A program made the position numbers and the translations under genes. Below, piece after piece: positions 17,550 to 25,782 of a stretch of DNA of 64,000 nucleotides (position 1 is the first letter of the stretch; each line of letters starts with the position of its first letter). Below the pieces are notes generated by a model. The model did not search any database and was not told the DNA's origin. It worked only from the letters and a program-made list of their open reading frames with translations. Source of the DNA: Albimonas donghaensis (GTDB lineage: Bacteria > Pseudomonadota > Alphaproteobacteria > Rhodobacterales > Rhodobacteraceae); NCBI RefSeq assembly GCF_900106695.1, contig NZ_FNMZ01000012.1, forward strand, positions 59,342 through 123,341, in the 5' to 3' direction.

Positions 17550-19178
17550 ATGACCACCGGAGCCCGCGCCGCCCCCCGCGACGCCCAAAGCGCCATCATC
17601 AACCCCTTCGCCGGGCGCGACGTGAACTGGCTGCTGGACCTGCGCGCCGACCAGAGCCCCGACCGTCCGTTCCTGGTGTGGGAGCCGTTCGAGGGCCCGC
17701 CCCGGACCTGGACCTACGCGGCCTTCCGCGACCGGGTCGCCCGGCTCGCCGCCGGCCTGGCGGCGCGGGGGATCGGCGAGGGGGACCGGGTGCTCGTCCA
17801 TCTCGACAACTGCCCGGAGATGGAATTCCTCTGGTTCGCGATCCAGCGCATCGGCGCCATCGTGGTGACCACCAACACCCGCTCCTCGGCCGACGAACTG
17901 TCCTATTTCGCCGACAATTGCGGGGCGGTCGCCGCGATCACCCAGCCCGAGCTGGCCGAGCTGGTCGCCCGCGCCTGCCGCCATGTGAAATGGGTGGCGG
18001 TGACCGAGGCGATGGTCGGCGGCGGCGCGCCCCCCGCGGGGCTGGCGCCGGACGCGGGCTCGGCCTTCTCCGCCATCGACGCGGACCCCGCCGGCATGGC
18101 CCGGCCGGCGCCCGACCCGTGGCGGCATGGCTCGGTCCAGTACACCTCCGGCACCACGTCCCGCCCCAAGGGGGTGCTGTGGACGCAGGGCAACGCGCTC
18201 TGGGGCGCGCGGACCTCGGCGTTCAACGAGGGGCTGGTGGAAAGCGACGTGCATCTGGTGCAGATGCCCACCTTCCACACCAACGCCCGGACCTATTCGA
18301 TCCTGCCGACCATGTGGGTCGGGGGAACCGTGGTCATGCAGCCGCGCTTCTCCGCCTCCCGCTTCTGGGACGTGGCCAACCGCAACGGCTGCACCTGGGC
18401 GTCGATGCTGCCGTTCTTCTGCAAGGCCGTGCAGCAGCACCCGATGCCCGAGGCGCACAGCTTCCGCATGTTCGGCATGTCGGGCAACGAACTGCCCTGG
18501 GACGGGGTGTTCGGCATCCGCTCCATCGGCTGGTGGGGGATGACGGAGACCATCACCCATGGCCTGATCGGCGAGGCGTCTTCGATCGGCGGGCGCCCCG
18601 GCTCCACCGGCCGCCCCGGCCCCGGCTATGACATAAGGGTGCTGCGCGAGGACGGCGGGATGGTCGAGCCGGGCGAAGTCGGCCTTCTGCAATGTCGCGG
18701 CTGGCGCGGGATCCAGCTGTTCCTTGAGTATCTGGGCAATGAGAAGGCCACGTCCGACAGCTTCTCCGAGGACGGCTGGTTCGACACCGGCGACCGGGTG
18801 CGGCTGGACGAGGACGGCTGGATCACCTTCGCCGACCGCGACAAGGACATGCTGAAGGTCGGCGGGGAAAACGTCGCGGCCTCGGAGATCGAGCGGGTGG
18901 TGGCCACCGTCGGCGGCGTCTACGAGAACGCGGTTGTGGCCCGCAAGGACCGGATGCTGGACGAGGTGCCGGTGGTCTTCGTGATCCCGGTTCCGGAGAT
19001 GGGGCCGGAGGGGCACGCGGCGCTCAAGGCCCGCATCCTCGACGAATGCCGCGACAAGCTGGCGGATTTCAAGCGGCCGCGGGAGGTGTTCGTTGTGTCC
19101 CAGATGCCGCGCTCGACGCTGGAGAAGGTCCACAAGGCCGGGCTCCGCGCGCAACTGGCCGAGATGGAGACCGCCTGA
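17550..19178 (+). CDS. Acyl-CoA ligase (AMP-binding, crotonobetaine/carnitine-CoA ligase-like)
   Basis: A 542-aa adenylate-forming enzyme that activates a carboxylic acid to its CoA thioester. The P-loop is YTSGTTSRPKGVLWTQ; A5 is WGMTETITHG; the hinge region is DTGDRVRLDEDGWITFADRDKDMLKVGGENV; the C-terminal catalytic Lys is in STLEKVHKAG. The start is at MTTGARA, preceded by gggagga. It is 150 bp after the thiolase-like gene, with a GC stem (17471-17498) between them. It is the likely entry step of this cluster. Confidence 0.88.
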   Translation: MTTGARAAPRDAQSAIINPFAGRDVNWLLDLRADQSPDRPFLVWEPFEGPPRTWTYAAFRDRVARLAAGLAARGIGEGDRVLVHLDNCPEMEFLWFAIQRIGAIVVTTNTRSSADELSYFADNCGAVAAITQPELAELVARACRHVKWVAVTEAMVGGGAPPAGLAPDAGSAFSAIDADPAGMARPAPDPWRHGSVQYTSGTTSRPKGVLWTQGNALWGARTSAFNEGLVESDVHLVQMPTFHTNARTYSILPTMWVGGTVVMQPRFSASRFWDVANRNGCTWASMLPFFCKAVQQHPMPEAHSFRMFGMSGNELPWDGVFGIRSIGWWGMTETITHGLIGEASSIGGRPGSTGRPGPGYDIRVLREDGGMVEPGEVGLLQCRGWRGIQLFLEYLGNEKATSDSFSEDGWFDTGDRVRLDEDGWITFADRDKDMLKVGGENVAASEIERVVATVGGVYENAVVARKDRMLDEVPVVFVIPVPEMGPEGHAALKARILDECRDKLADFKRPREVFVVSQMPRSTLEKVHKAGLRAQLAEMETA

Positions 19179-19217
19179 CATGACCCCGCCCCGCCGCCTC
19201 GCCCCCGGAATTTCCGC

Positions 19218-19943
19218 ATGAGCCCGGGGGGGGAGGCGGCGGAGGCGGCGGCCCTGTTGCTGGAGGCCCGCCGCACGGGGCGGCCGCTGGAGCGTCTGCC
19301 CGAGCGGCTGCGCCCCGCCGACATCGCCGGGGCCTATGCCATCCAGGCGCAGGTCCATGCGGCGCTGGGCCGGTCCGGGGCCTGGAAGGTCTCGGGCGGG
19401 CCGCCCGCCGCGGCTTCGCCGGTGGCGGTCCTGGCGCGGGCCGAGGCGGGGGAGGCGCCGCCGCCGGGCGCCGAGGGCATCGAGGGCGAGATCGCGCTGC
19501 GCCTCGGGGCCGATCTGGTTCCCGATCCCGCGATGACGGTCGAGGCGCTGGCCTCGCTGATCGACGCCCACGCGCCGGCCTTCGAGCTGACCCGCGCCCG
19601 CGTCTCCCATCCCGACCAGACCCGGCCCGAGAAGATGGCCGATGATTTCATCGCCCATGCGGTGGTGCTGGGCGCCCCCGTCGCCGGTCCGCCCGCGGCC
19701 GGCGCCTTCCCGCGCCCGGTCCTGCTGCGCGACGGCGTGGACGCGCAGGCGCCCTACGCGCCCATCGACCCGCTGGCCTCGCTGCTCGCCTTCGCGCGGG
19801 TCGGCGGAGACCCGTTCGGCGGAATGAAGGCGGGGGACTGGATCATCACCGGCTCGCTCACCGGCCTGCCGCCGGTGCGCGCCGGGCAGGTCTGGCGGCT
19901 GGAGGCCGAGGGGCTGGCCCCGCTGGAGGCGGTCATCGCCTGA
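19218..19943 (+). CDS. 2-oxopent-4-enoate hydratase / fumarylacetoacetate hydrolase-family protein
   Basis: A 241-aa member of the MhpD-like branch of the FAH superfamily. The N-terminal RLPERLRPADIAGAYAIQ and metal-binding EGEIALRLG blocks are typical, as is the C-terminal AGDWIITGSLTGLPPV. Such enzymes hydrate 2-oxo-4-pentenoates or decarboxylate oxalocrotonates in meta-cleavage pathways. It follows the ligase by 40 bp in the same direction. The link to ring-cleavage chemistry is an inference. Confidence 0.82.
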   Translation: MSPGGEAAEAAALLLEARRTGRPLERLPERLRPADIAGAYAIQAQVHAALGRSGAWKVSGGPPAAASPVAVLARAEAGEAPPPGAEGIEGEIALRLGADLVPDPAMTVEALASLIDAHAPAFELTRARVSHPDQTRPEKMADDFIAHAVVLGAPVAGPPAAGAFPRPVLLRDGVDAQAPYAPIDPLASLLAFARVGGDPFGGMKAGDWIITGSLTGLPPVRAGQVWRLEAEGLAPLEAVIA

Positions 19944-19997
19944 ACCGGAGGCGGCGGCGCGCGGACGCGCGCCCTGCGACCCTCCGCGCCGACGCGG

Positions 19998-20018
19998 TAG
20001 GGCGGGTTTCAACCCGCC
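19998..20018. repeat. REP-like hairpin, copy 3 (inverted)
   Basis: tagggcgggtttcaacccgcc, the opposite orientation of copies 1 and 2. It lies between the hydratase and the CoA-transferase gene and may limit read-through. Confidence 0.75.
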
Positions 20019-20151
20019 GCGCGCCCTATCTCATGAAGCGCGGGCTCATGAAGCGCGGGACGTCCCGCCCCGCCCGGACTATCCTGCGCCCGGGCGGCAT
20101 CGCCCGCCCTGTCGCCCGACGCGGCGCCGAGACCGAAATGGAGACCCAGGC

Positions 20152-21345
20152 ATGACCTCTTCCGGCGCCCGACCGCCCCGCTCCGGCCCGCTCGACCGGT
20201 TCCGCGTGCTGGACCTGACCCGCATCCGCTCCGGCCCCACCTGCGTGAAGCAGTTCGCCGACTGGGGCGCCGACGTCATCCGGATCGAGCCGCCGGACGA
20301 CCGCTCGGGCTACGCGGACCGCTCGACCTCGGATTTCCAGAACCTGCATCGCAACAAGCGCAGCCTGACCCTGAACCTGAAATCGGACGAAGGCCGCGAG
20401 ATCCTGCTGCGCCTCGTCGACGGCGCCGACGTGCTGGTGGAGAACTTCCGTCCCGGCGTCATGGACCGGCTCGGCCTGGGATGGGAGGCGCTGCATGCGC
20501 GCAACCCGCGGCTGGTCATGGGCTCGATCTCCGGCTTCGGGCAGACCGGGCCCTATGCGGAACGGCCGGGCTTCGACCAGGTGGCGCAGGGCATGGGCGG
20601 GCTGATGTCGATCACCGGCCTGCCGGGGCAGGGGCCGGTGCGGGCCGGCATCGCGGTGGCCGATCTCGGCGCCGGGCTGTTCTGCGCGCAGGGGATCCTG
20701 ATGGCCCTGCTGAACCGCGAGCGGACGGGCGAGGGCGCGTGGATCCAGTCGAGCCTTCTGCAGGCCCAGGTGGCGCTGCTCGACTTCCAGGCGGCGCGCT
20801 GGCTGATCGACGGGCAGGCGCCGGGGCAGGCGGGCAACGACCACCCGACCGCCACGCCGATGGGGGTCTATCCCACCGCGGACGGCGCCATGAACATCGC
20901 CGCCACCGGCGACCGCATGTGGCGCGCCTTCTGCGAGGTGATCGGCCGCCCGGACCTGCCGGAGGATCCGCGCTACGCCACGCCGCGCGACCGGCTCGCC
21001 AACCGGCCCGCGCTCAACGGTCTGATCCGGGAGATCACCGCGACCCGCACCGCCGCCGCGTGGACCGAGGCGCTGCTCGCCGCCGGCATCCCCTGCGGGC
21101 CGATCAACAGCATCGACCAGGTCTTCGAGGATCCGCAGGTCGCGCATCTGGGACTGGTGGGAGAGGTCGAGCACCCCACCCGCGGGCCGCTGAAGGTGCT
21201 GAACCAGCCGATCCATGTCTCCGGCCAGGCGCCGACCCTGCGCGCCCCCACGCCGGAAGCGGGCGAGCATACCGACGAGGTGCTGGAGGCGCTGGGTTTC
21301 GGGCCCGAGGACATCGCCGGGCTTCGGGCGCGGGGCGTGGCCTGA
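20152..21345 (+). CDS. CaiB/BaiF CoA-transferase family protein
   Basis: A 397-aa class III CoA transferase. The N-terminal VLDLTRIRSGPTCVKQFADWGADVIRIEPP and ADVLVENFRPGVMDRLGL blocks are typical, and the catalytic Asp lies in GFDQVAQGMGGL (about residue 139). It moves CoA between carboxylic acids. Together with the CoA ligase and thiolase-like genes it supports a CoA-dependent catabolic cluster. The start is at MTSSGAR, with gaga 10 nt upstream. Confidence 0.9.
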   Translation: MTSSGARPPRSGPLDRFRVLDLTRIRSGPTCVKQFADWGADVIRIEPPDDRSGYADRSTSDFQNLHRNKRSLTLNLKSDEGREILLRLVDGADVLVENFRPGVMDRLGLGWEALHARNPRLVMGSISGFGQTGPYAERPGFDQVAQGMGGLMSITGLPGQGPVRAGIAVADLGAGLFCAQGILMALLNRERTGEGAWIQSSLLQAQVALLDFQAARWLIDGQAPGQAGNDHPTATPMGVYPTADGAMNIAATGDRMWRAFCEVIGRPDLPEDPRYATPRDRLANRPALNGLIREITATRTAAAWTEALLAAGIPCGPINSIDQVFEDPQVAHLGLVGEVEHPTRGPLKVLNQPIHVSGQAPTLRAPTPEAGEHTDEVLEALGFGPEDIAGLRARGVA

Positions 21346-21428
21346 CCGGCCGCGCCCCGCGCCGAGGCTCGGGCCGCGCCCCGGCCCGGCCGCCGCCCGT
21401 CCCCGGAGGGGAACGCGCGGCGGCGGGG

Positions 21429-22301
21429 TCAGGCCGACGCCTTGGGCGAGCAGACCACGACCGTCTGTTCGCCGATCGTCTCGACCCCCGGCGGCGTCCA
21501 GATCTCATGGATGTCGAAGAAGCGCGCCCAGACCTTGTGGACATGGCGCTTGCTGTGGAACGTCGTGCCGTAGGAATTGGACTTGTCGTAGAACGCGATC
21601 TTGTCCTTGTCCGCGGGCATCGGCGTTCCGCGCTCATAGGCGTCGAACCCGGCGACGGAGCCGGTCAGCCCCTTGTAGCGCCAGTCGATCCGCATGCAGG
21701 CGTCCCAGGTGTCCTCCGTCATCAATGTGAGGTAGAGCATCGCGCCGGGGGCGGCCACGCGGGCCAGTTCAGCCAGCCAGCCGTATTCGTGATTGTCCAC
21801 ATGGGTGAACACGCTGAACGCCGTGATCACGTCGACGGAGCGGTCGGCCAGGGGCAGGCCGGGCAGGATCGTGCTCTGCATCGCCTGCACGTTCATGGGC
21901 AGATGGGCCAGCGCCCATTCGATGGCGGTGATCCCGAGATCGGCGCAATAGACCTGCGCCTGCGGATTCATCGCCGCCATGTGGCGCACGACGCGGCCGG
22001 AAGAGCCGCCGAAATCAAGAAAGCTGCGAGGCGCGCGGCCTGCGCCGTACTTGTCCCAATAAGACATGACGCGCCGATAGTCCCGCACGCCGGACAGCCA
22101 ATAGTCGTGATGCCGGTCGCCGTGATAGCCCTCACGATAACTCGTGGGCGGAATTTCGGCCAGATCATGGGCGAGGTGGTCCGCGATCGCATCGTCCGGC
22201 AATTCCGCGTAATAAACCGAGTTCTTCACCTTGGCCTGGAAGTCCTGCGGCGTTCCGGGATTGGGTTGATACTTGGCGCGTTGATTGCGTGATAGAAACA
22301 T
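21429..22301 (-). CDS. Class I SAM-dependent methyltransferase
   Basis: A 290-aa enzyme with SAM motif I FLDFGGSSGRVVRH (about residues 93-106), an acidic VYCADLG after strand 2, and DRSVDVITAFSVFTHV for motif IV. Its substrate is unknown. Codon use is less GC-biased than in neighbours and the upstream region is AT-rich, which may mean recent acquisition. It converges on the CoA transferase. A tight 8-bp dyad lies upstream of the start. Confidence 0.82.
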   Translation of the reverse strand: MFLSRNQRAKYQPNPGTPQDFQAKVKNSVYYAELPDDAIADHLAHDLAEIPPTSYREGYHGDRHHDYWLSGVRDYRRVMSYWDKYGAGRAPRSFLDFGGSSGRVVRHMAAMNPQAQVYCADLGITAIEWALAHLPMNVQAMQSTILPGLPLADRSVDVITAFSVFTHVDNHEYGWLAELARVAAPGAMLYLTLMTEDTWDACMRIDWRYKGLTGSVAGFDAYERGTPMPADKDKIAFYDKSNSYGTTFHSKRHVHKVWARFFDIHEIWTPPGVETIGEQTVVVCSPKASA

Positions 22302-22330
22302 GTCGGTACCGTTTTCGCACTATTTTTGTT

Positions 22331-22349
22331 CGGTTGACGGGGTCAACCG
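22331..22349. promoter_or_regulatory. Dyad upstream of the methyltransferase
   Basis: cggttgac-ggg-gtcaaccg, perfect 8-bp arms, 30 bp upstream of the methyltransferase start. It could be an operator or a 5'-leader hairpin. No regulator gene is adjacent. Confidence 0.4.
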
Positions 22350-22545
22350 GACAATCGTGTCGCATTTCGCGTGTCGTCGGCCCAGTTCTGCGGGCTCGCT
22401 CAAATCTAATCAAGTGAAATTCGGCCCACTTGCGCGCATCGGCGCGGCGGCGCAGCGCGGCGGGGGCGACGCCAGGGGCGATCGTCGTGAAACAGGAACG
22501 CCCCCACCCCGGCGCGCGGCCGGAGCGAGGGCGAAAGGCGCGGTC

Positions 22546-23391
22546 CTACTTGTCGAAATCCGAGGCGTCGTGGCGTTCGGGCATCTGATCGGCCTCATCG
22601 CCGACCACCCGGTTCACCCGACGGCCGCGCTTGGTTGCGGGACGGGCCCAGATCTCGTCGGCCCAGCGGTTGACGTGCTTGTATTCATCGACCGAAAGGA
22701 ACTTGCCCGACGAATAGAGCAGCCCCTTGGCCAGCTGGCCGTACCAGGGGTAGATCGCCATGTCGGCGATGGTGTAGTCGTCGCCGGCGATGAACTTGCG
22801 TTCGGCCAGCTGCCGGTCCAGCACGTCGAGCTGCCGCTTCACCTCCATCGCGAAACGGTTGATCGGGTATTCCCACTTCTCGGGCGCATAGGCGTAGAAA
22901 TGCCCGAAGCCGCCGCCGAGATAGGGGGCGGAGCCCATCTGCCACATCAGCCAGTTGATCGTCTCGGTCCGCGCCGGGCCCGAGGCGGGCAGGAAGGCGC
23001 CGAACTTCTCGGCCAGGTGCATCAGGATCGAGGCGCTCTCGAACACCCGCACCGGCTCGGGGCCCGAGCGGTCGACCAGCGCCGGGATCTTGGAATTCGG
23101 GTTGGCCGCCACGAAGTCCGAGCCGAACTGGTCGCCGTCGCCGATCCTGATGAGCCAGGCGTCGTATTCGGCGCCCGTGTGGCCGGCGGCCAGCAGCTCC
23201 TCGAACATCATCGTCACCTTCACCCCGTTGGGAGTGGCGAGCGAGTAGAGCTGGAACGGGTGCTTGCCGACGGGCAGGGTCTTTTCGTGGGTGGCGCCGG
23301 CGATGGGCCGGTTGATGGAGGCGAAGCGGCCGCCGCTCTCCTGGTCCCAGGTCCAGACTTCGGGGGGCGTGTAGGCGGGGACGTCTGTCAT
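22546..23391 (-). CDS. yghU: Glutathione S-transferase, YghU type
   Basis: A 281-aa Nu-class GST with disulfide-bond reductase activity in characterised relatives. The N-terminal extension (YTPPEVWTWDQESGGRFASINRPIAGATHEK) and the VGKHPFQLYSLATPNGVKVTMMFEELL thioredoxin-fold start are YghU signatures. NPNSKIPALVD carries the cis-Pro, and FESASILMHLAEKFG is the glutathione-binding segment. It is cytosolic and likely monocistronic. It is the last chromosomal gene before the prophage. Confidence 0.92.
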   Translation of the reverse strand: MTDVPAYTPPEVWTWDQESGGRFASINRPIAGATHEKTLPVGKHPFQLYSLATPNGVKVTMMFEELLAAGHTGAEYDAWLIRIGDGDQFGSDFVAANPNSKIPALVDRSGPEPVRVFESASILMHLAEKFGAFLPASGPARTETINWLMWQMGSAPYLGGGFGHFYAYAPEKWEYPINRFAMEVKRQLDVLDRQLAERKFIAGDDYTIADMAIYPWYGQLAKGLLYSSGKFLSVDEYKHVNRWADEIWARPATKRGRRVNRVVGDEADQMPERHDASDFDK

Positions 23392-23572
23392 GCGTTCGTC
23401 TTTCCTTGCTGCGGTCCGAGGCCGGCAGGCGCTCGGCGGCGCGGGCGCGGCGCCGGATCGTCACGAAGCCTTAAGAGTAGGGTCCGGCGGGGCGCTTCGC
23501 CAGTGGCATGGCGGGATTCGGCGGTTGGACGGGGGGTGCGGCGGCGGCTCCGCAAAACCGGCGAAACCGGCA

Positions 23573-23601
23573 TTGCAACGCCGCGGCTCGGTACATATAC
23601 A
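23573..23601 (+). promoter_or_regulatory. tRNA-Ser promoter, original chromosomal copy
   Basis: ttgcaa (23573-23578), a 17-bp spacer, then tataca (23596-23601), 8 bp before the tRNA 5' end. The same two hexamers at identical spacing occur before the right-hand tRNA. Here the promoter now drives only a half tRNA. Confidence 0.75.
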
Positions 23602-23651
23602 CGTCCGCGGAGTGGTGGCCGAGTGGTCGAAGGCGCTCCCCTGCTAAGGGA
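23594..23651 (+). repeat. attL: 58-bp direct repeat (left)
   Basis: Identical to 63182-63239. It spans the promoter -10 region and the first 43 nt of tRNA-Ser, ending in the anticodon stem. The distance between copies is 39,588 bp, the length of the prophage. An integrase gene lies just inside. Confidence 0.92.
23609..23651 (+). pseudogene. tRNA-Ser 5' half, cut by prophage insertion
   Basis: Matches nucleotides 1-43 of the intact tRNA-Ser(GCU) at 63197: acceptor 5' strand, D-arm and anticodon loop ctgctaa with most of the stem. The sequence then diverges (aattcattt). It cannot fold as a tRNA. It retains the host promoter, so a truncated transcript running into the phage is possible. Confidence 0.9.
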
Positions 23652-23728
23652 AATTCATTTCCCGGCAACCTCCCGAAATCTATGGATAAATCAGGACATT
23701 CCGTCCGGCGTGGGCGCGTTTTGGGCGT

Positions 23729-24805
23729 TCATGCGCGCCGTGGGCGCATCCTGGGCGAGGACGTCTCGGGCGCCGCCTCCGCCTCGGGCCGATCGCGGCC
23801 GAACGCCCAGCCATGCGCGGCGAGGTCGGCCGCGAGGGAGTCGGGGGCGATCTTGCGATAACGCTGCGCGGTCGAGACCGATCGCCATCCGCCGAGGTCG
23901 AGCAGCTGCCCGAAATCGCCCGTCGCCGCGTCGAACCAGGTCGCCCATGTGTGGCGACATGTGTGGGGCGTGACGTCCGCGCCGAGCTTGGCCGCGTCCC
24001 GCGCCTTGTTGAACGCGGCCTGGATCTGTCCGCCGCCGGCGTCGCGCAGCTTGTAGGCGGCGCCCTTCGGGGTCCGGAATACGGCGCCGGCGTCGGGCAG
24101 GCCGGAGGCGGCCAGGAGTCTGGCCACGCGCGCGGGGTATCTGACCATGCGCGGGAACCCGTTCTTGGTCTGGCGCCCCTCCGCGCGGGCGAGGAATGCT
24201 TGCCTTGTGTCGAGGTGGAGGTCGGCCCGTTGCAGCGCCAGCGCCTCGCCGGCGCGCGCACCGGTCCCGAGCAGGAAGGCGATCAGCGGGCGCATGCGGG
24301 GCTCGGCCTCGGTCAGCAGCCGTTCGGCCTCGGCCGGCGTCAACCAGCGCAGCCGGGCGTCGGAGACCCGGCGCCGTCTGAACCGGCGCGCCGCGCGCAT
24401 GTCGTCCTCGGCGGCCAGGTTCTCGATCGCGGCGATAGGGGTGATGACCTGGCGATTGATCGTGGAGGCGGCGGCGCCGGGATAGAGGGCCGCGGCGGCG
24501 GCGTTCACCGCGGCGTTGTCGATCTCGGCGAGGCGCCGGTCCGGACCGAAGTACTCCAGCAGCGGCCCGAGAAACCGGGCCTCGCCGCCGGTCTCCAGAT
24601 AGGTCAGTGCGGCTTCGGCGAATGTGCGGCCCGCGCTTCGTCCAAGCGCGACACGCTCGAGGATTTCGGCCTCGCGCCGGACCCGGATCGCTTCCGCGGC
24701 GCGGCGGTCGTTAGTGCCAGTGCTCTCGCGAACGCTGACCCCTGCGATCGACCCGCGAAGGTAGAAGTTTCCGCCGCGGCTGCGCTGCTTGATCGTGAGG
24801 GGCAT
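23729..24805 (-). CDS. int: Tyrosine-family phage integrase
   Basis: A 358-aa site-specific recombinase that joins attP to tRNA-Ser(GCU). The catalytic set is complete: R184 (TGARAGEAL), K214 (RQTKNG), H281-x-x-R284 (HTCRHTW), W307 in place of the second His (GGW) and Y316 (AQRYRKI). The start at MPLTIKQ begins the usual N-terminal arm-binding region. It reads outward to attL, ending 78 bp from the repeat. Its start lies inside the upstream excisionase-like frame by about 200 bp. Confidence 0.95.
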   Translation of the reverse strand: MPLTIKQRSRGGNFYLRGSIAGVSVRESTGTNDRRAAEAIRVRREAEILERVALGRSAGRTFAEAALTYLETGGEARFLGPLLEYFGPDRRLAEIDNAAVNAAAAALYPGAAASTINRQVITPIAAIENLAAEDDMRAARRFRRRRVSDARLRWLTPAEAERLLTEAEPRMRPLIAFLLGTGARAGEALALQRADLHLDTRQAFLARAEGRQTKNGFPRMVRYPARVARLLAASGLPDAGAVFRTPKGAAYKLRDAGGGQIQAAFNKARDAAKLGADVTPHTCRHTWATWFDAATGDFGQLLDLGGWRSVSTAQRYRKIAPDSLAADLAAHGWAFGRDRPEAEAAPETSSPRMRPRRA

Positions 24806-25047
24806 GTTTCCAATCCAGCGATGAAGGCGGCGGCGAGGTCGGTCGCCCTGAACTTGACGCGAGTCCGCCCGCGGGTCGAGACCCAAGGCAATTCGCCTGC
24901 CGCCCGCATCCGGTCGAGCGTCGACCTGGACGCCGGCGCCCCGCGCGCCGCGAGCCACGCCAGCGCCTCGTCGACCGACAGCAGCGGTGCGGTCGGGTCG
25001 AGCGCGACGGCGTCTCGGCGGGCTTCAAGGGCGGGGCGGCGGGTCAT
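24604..25047 (-). CDS. Excisionase-like helix-turn-helix protein
   Basis: A 147-aa frame whose first 75 residues are convincing: PLLSVDEALAWLAARGAPASRSTLDRMRAAGELPWVSTRGRTRVKFRATDLAAAF, an AlpA/Xis-type winged helix. The rest overlaps the 5' end of int by 202 bp in another frame and has low-complexity Ser/Ala/Arg content. The protein may truly extend there, or the frame may be shortened in a relative. It starts in ATGA overlap with the DUF4326 gene. The position next to int supports an excision or regulatory role. Confidence 0.65.
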   Translation of the reverse strand: MTRRPALEARRDAVALDPTAPLLSVDEALAWLAARGAPASRSTLDRMRAAGELPWVSTRGRTRVKFRATDLAAAFIAGLETCPSRSSSAAAAETSTFAGRSQGSAFARALALTTAAPRKRSGSGARPKSSSVSRLDEARAAHSPKPH

Positions 25048-25472
25048 CGGTTCGCGAGCTCCAGCAGAACGTCTGCGTGACATGAGCAATCGAGCGGGCA
25101 CCAGCATGCGAGGGCCCGGCCGCGGATCTCGGGCAGGCGGTCCAGCAGCATGGCGCGGCGGTGCTGAAAGCCCATGATCGCGTCGGCCTGGCCCTGGTCC
25201 GTGAGGTTGTCCGGCAGGGCCGGGGCGTCGTCCTCGAGCCATGCGCGGAAGCATTCGACCGCCCATTCCCGGGTCTGGGCGTCGCGAGGGCCGCGGAAGA
25301 ACGCGCCGGCGACGAAGGCCGGATAGTCCCCGCGAAACCAGACGTCGACCGTGGCGGGGTCGCCTGCCGCCCATGGGTTGCCGAATAGCGTTGGTCGGCC
25401 GACATAGGCGGCGCCCTCGGGCATGCGCCAGCCGCGGACCCGGCGGCGCTGGATGCGGGCGGGAGCGGTCAT
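25044..25472 (-). CDS. DUF4326 domain protein
   Basis: A 142-aa protein with the DUF4326 pattern: RRVRGWRMPEGAAYVGRPTLFGNPWAAGDP at the N-terminus, then FRAWLEDDA, and the Cys-rich end RGRALACWCPLDCSCHADVLLELANR, which may bind metal. The family occurs in many phages; its function is unknown. It is ATGA-coupled both to the 50-aa gene upstream and to the excisionase-like gene downstream. Confidence 0.85.
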   Translation of the reverse strand: MTAPARIQRRRVRGWRMPEGAAYVGRPTLFGNPWAAGDPATVDVWFRGDYPAFVAGAFFRGPRDAQTREWAVECFRAWLEDDAPALPDNLTDQGQADAIMGFQHRRAMLLDRLPEIRGRALACWCPLDCSCHADVLLELANR

Positions 25473-25621
25473 TTCACGAGCTCCAGCGTCCATATGGCGA
25501 GGCGGGTTCCCAGCGGCTCCCCGCATTCTGACAGCATCGCCGCCGCGGCGGCGGCCCACCAGACCGCGTTCCAGCCGTATCGCTGCTCCAGCCACGCGCC
25601 GACCAACATGCCGGAGGTCAT
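25469..25621 (-). CDS. Small protein of 50 aa, unknown function
   Basis: Reads MTSGMLVGAWLEQRYGWNAV then WWAAAAAAMLSECGEPLGTR, ending in LAIWTLELVK. It has a ggggaggg ribosome site 6 nt upstream and an ATGA overlap with the DUF4326 gene. The coupling and the site argue that it is a real gene. No known family is recognised. A short hydrophobic Trp/Ala stretch may associate with a membrane. Confidence 0.6.
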   Translation of the reverse strand: MTSGMLVGAWLEQRYGWNAVWWAAAAAAMLSECGEPLGTRLAIWTLELVK

Positions 25622-25782
25622 CCCGCGGCCCTCCCCATGGAAACCGCTTCCTCCTCCCGCCCGAAAGCGACCTGCGCGGCGAACAGACTTCTCCTTAAGG
25701 GAGAGTTGACGAAACTTGAAACAGCCCTAAGGTAGTAGCTCAATCGCACTTTCTGATTCGAAGCGTGGCGAAAGGGAATTTT

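Noticed and set aside
17364..20012. Long minus-strand open frame of 882 codons
   Set aside because: Antisense shadow of the CoA ligase and hydratase genes; typical of GC-rich DNA. No family motif.
23609..23651. Second tRNA-Ser gene
   Set aside because: Only the 5' 43 nt are present; the T-arm and acceptor 3' strand are missing.
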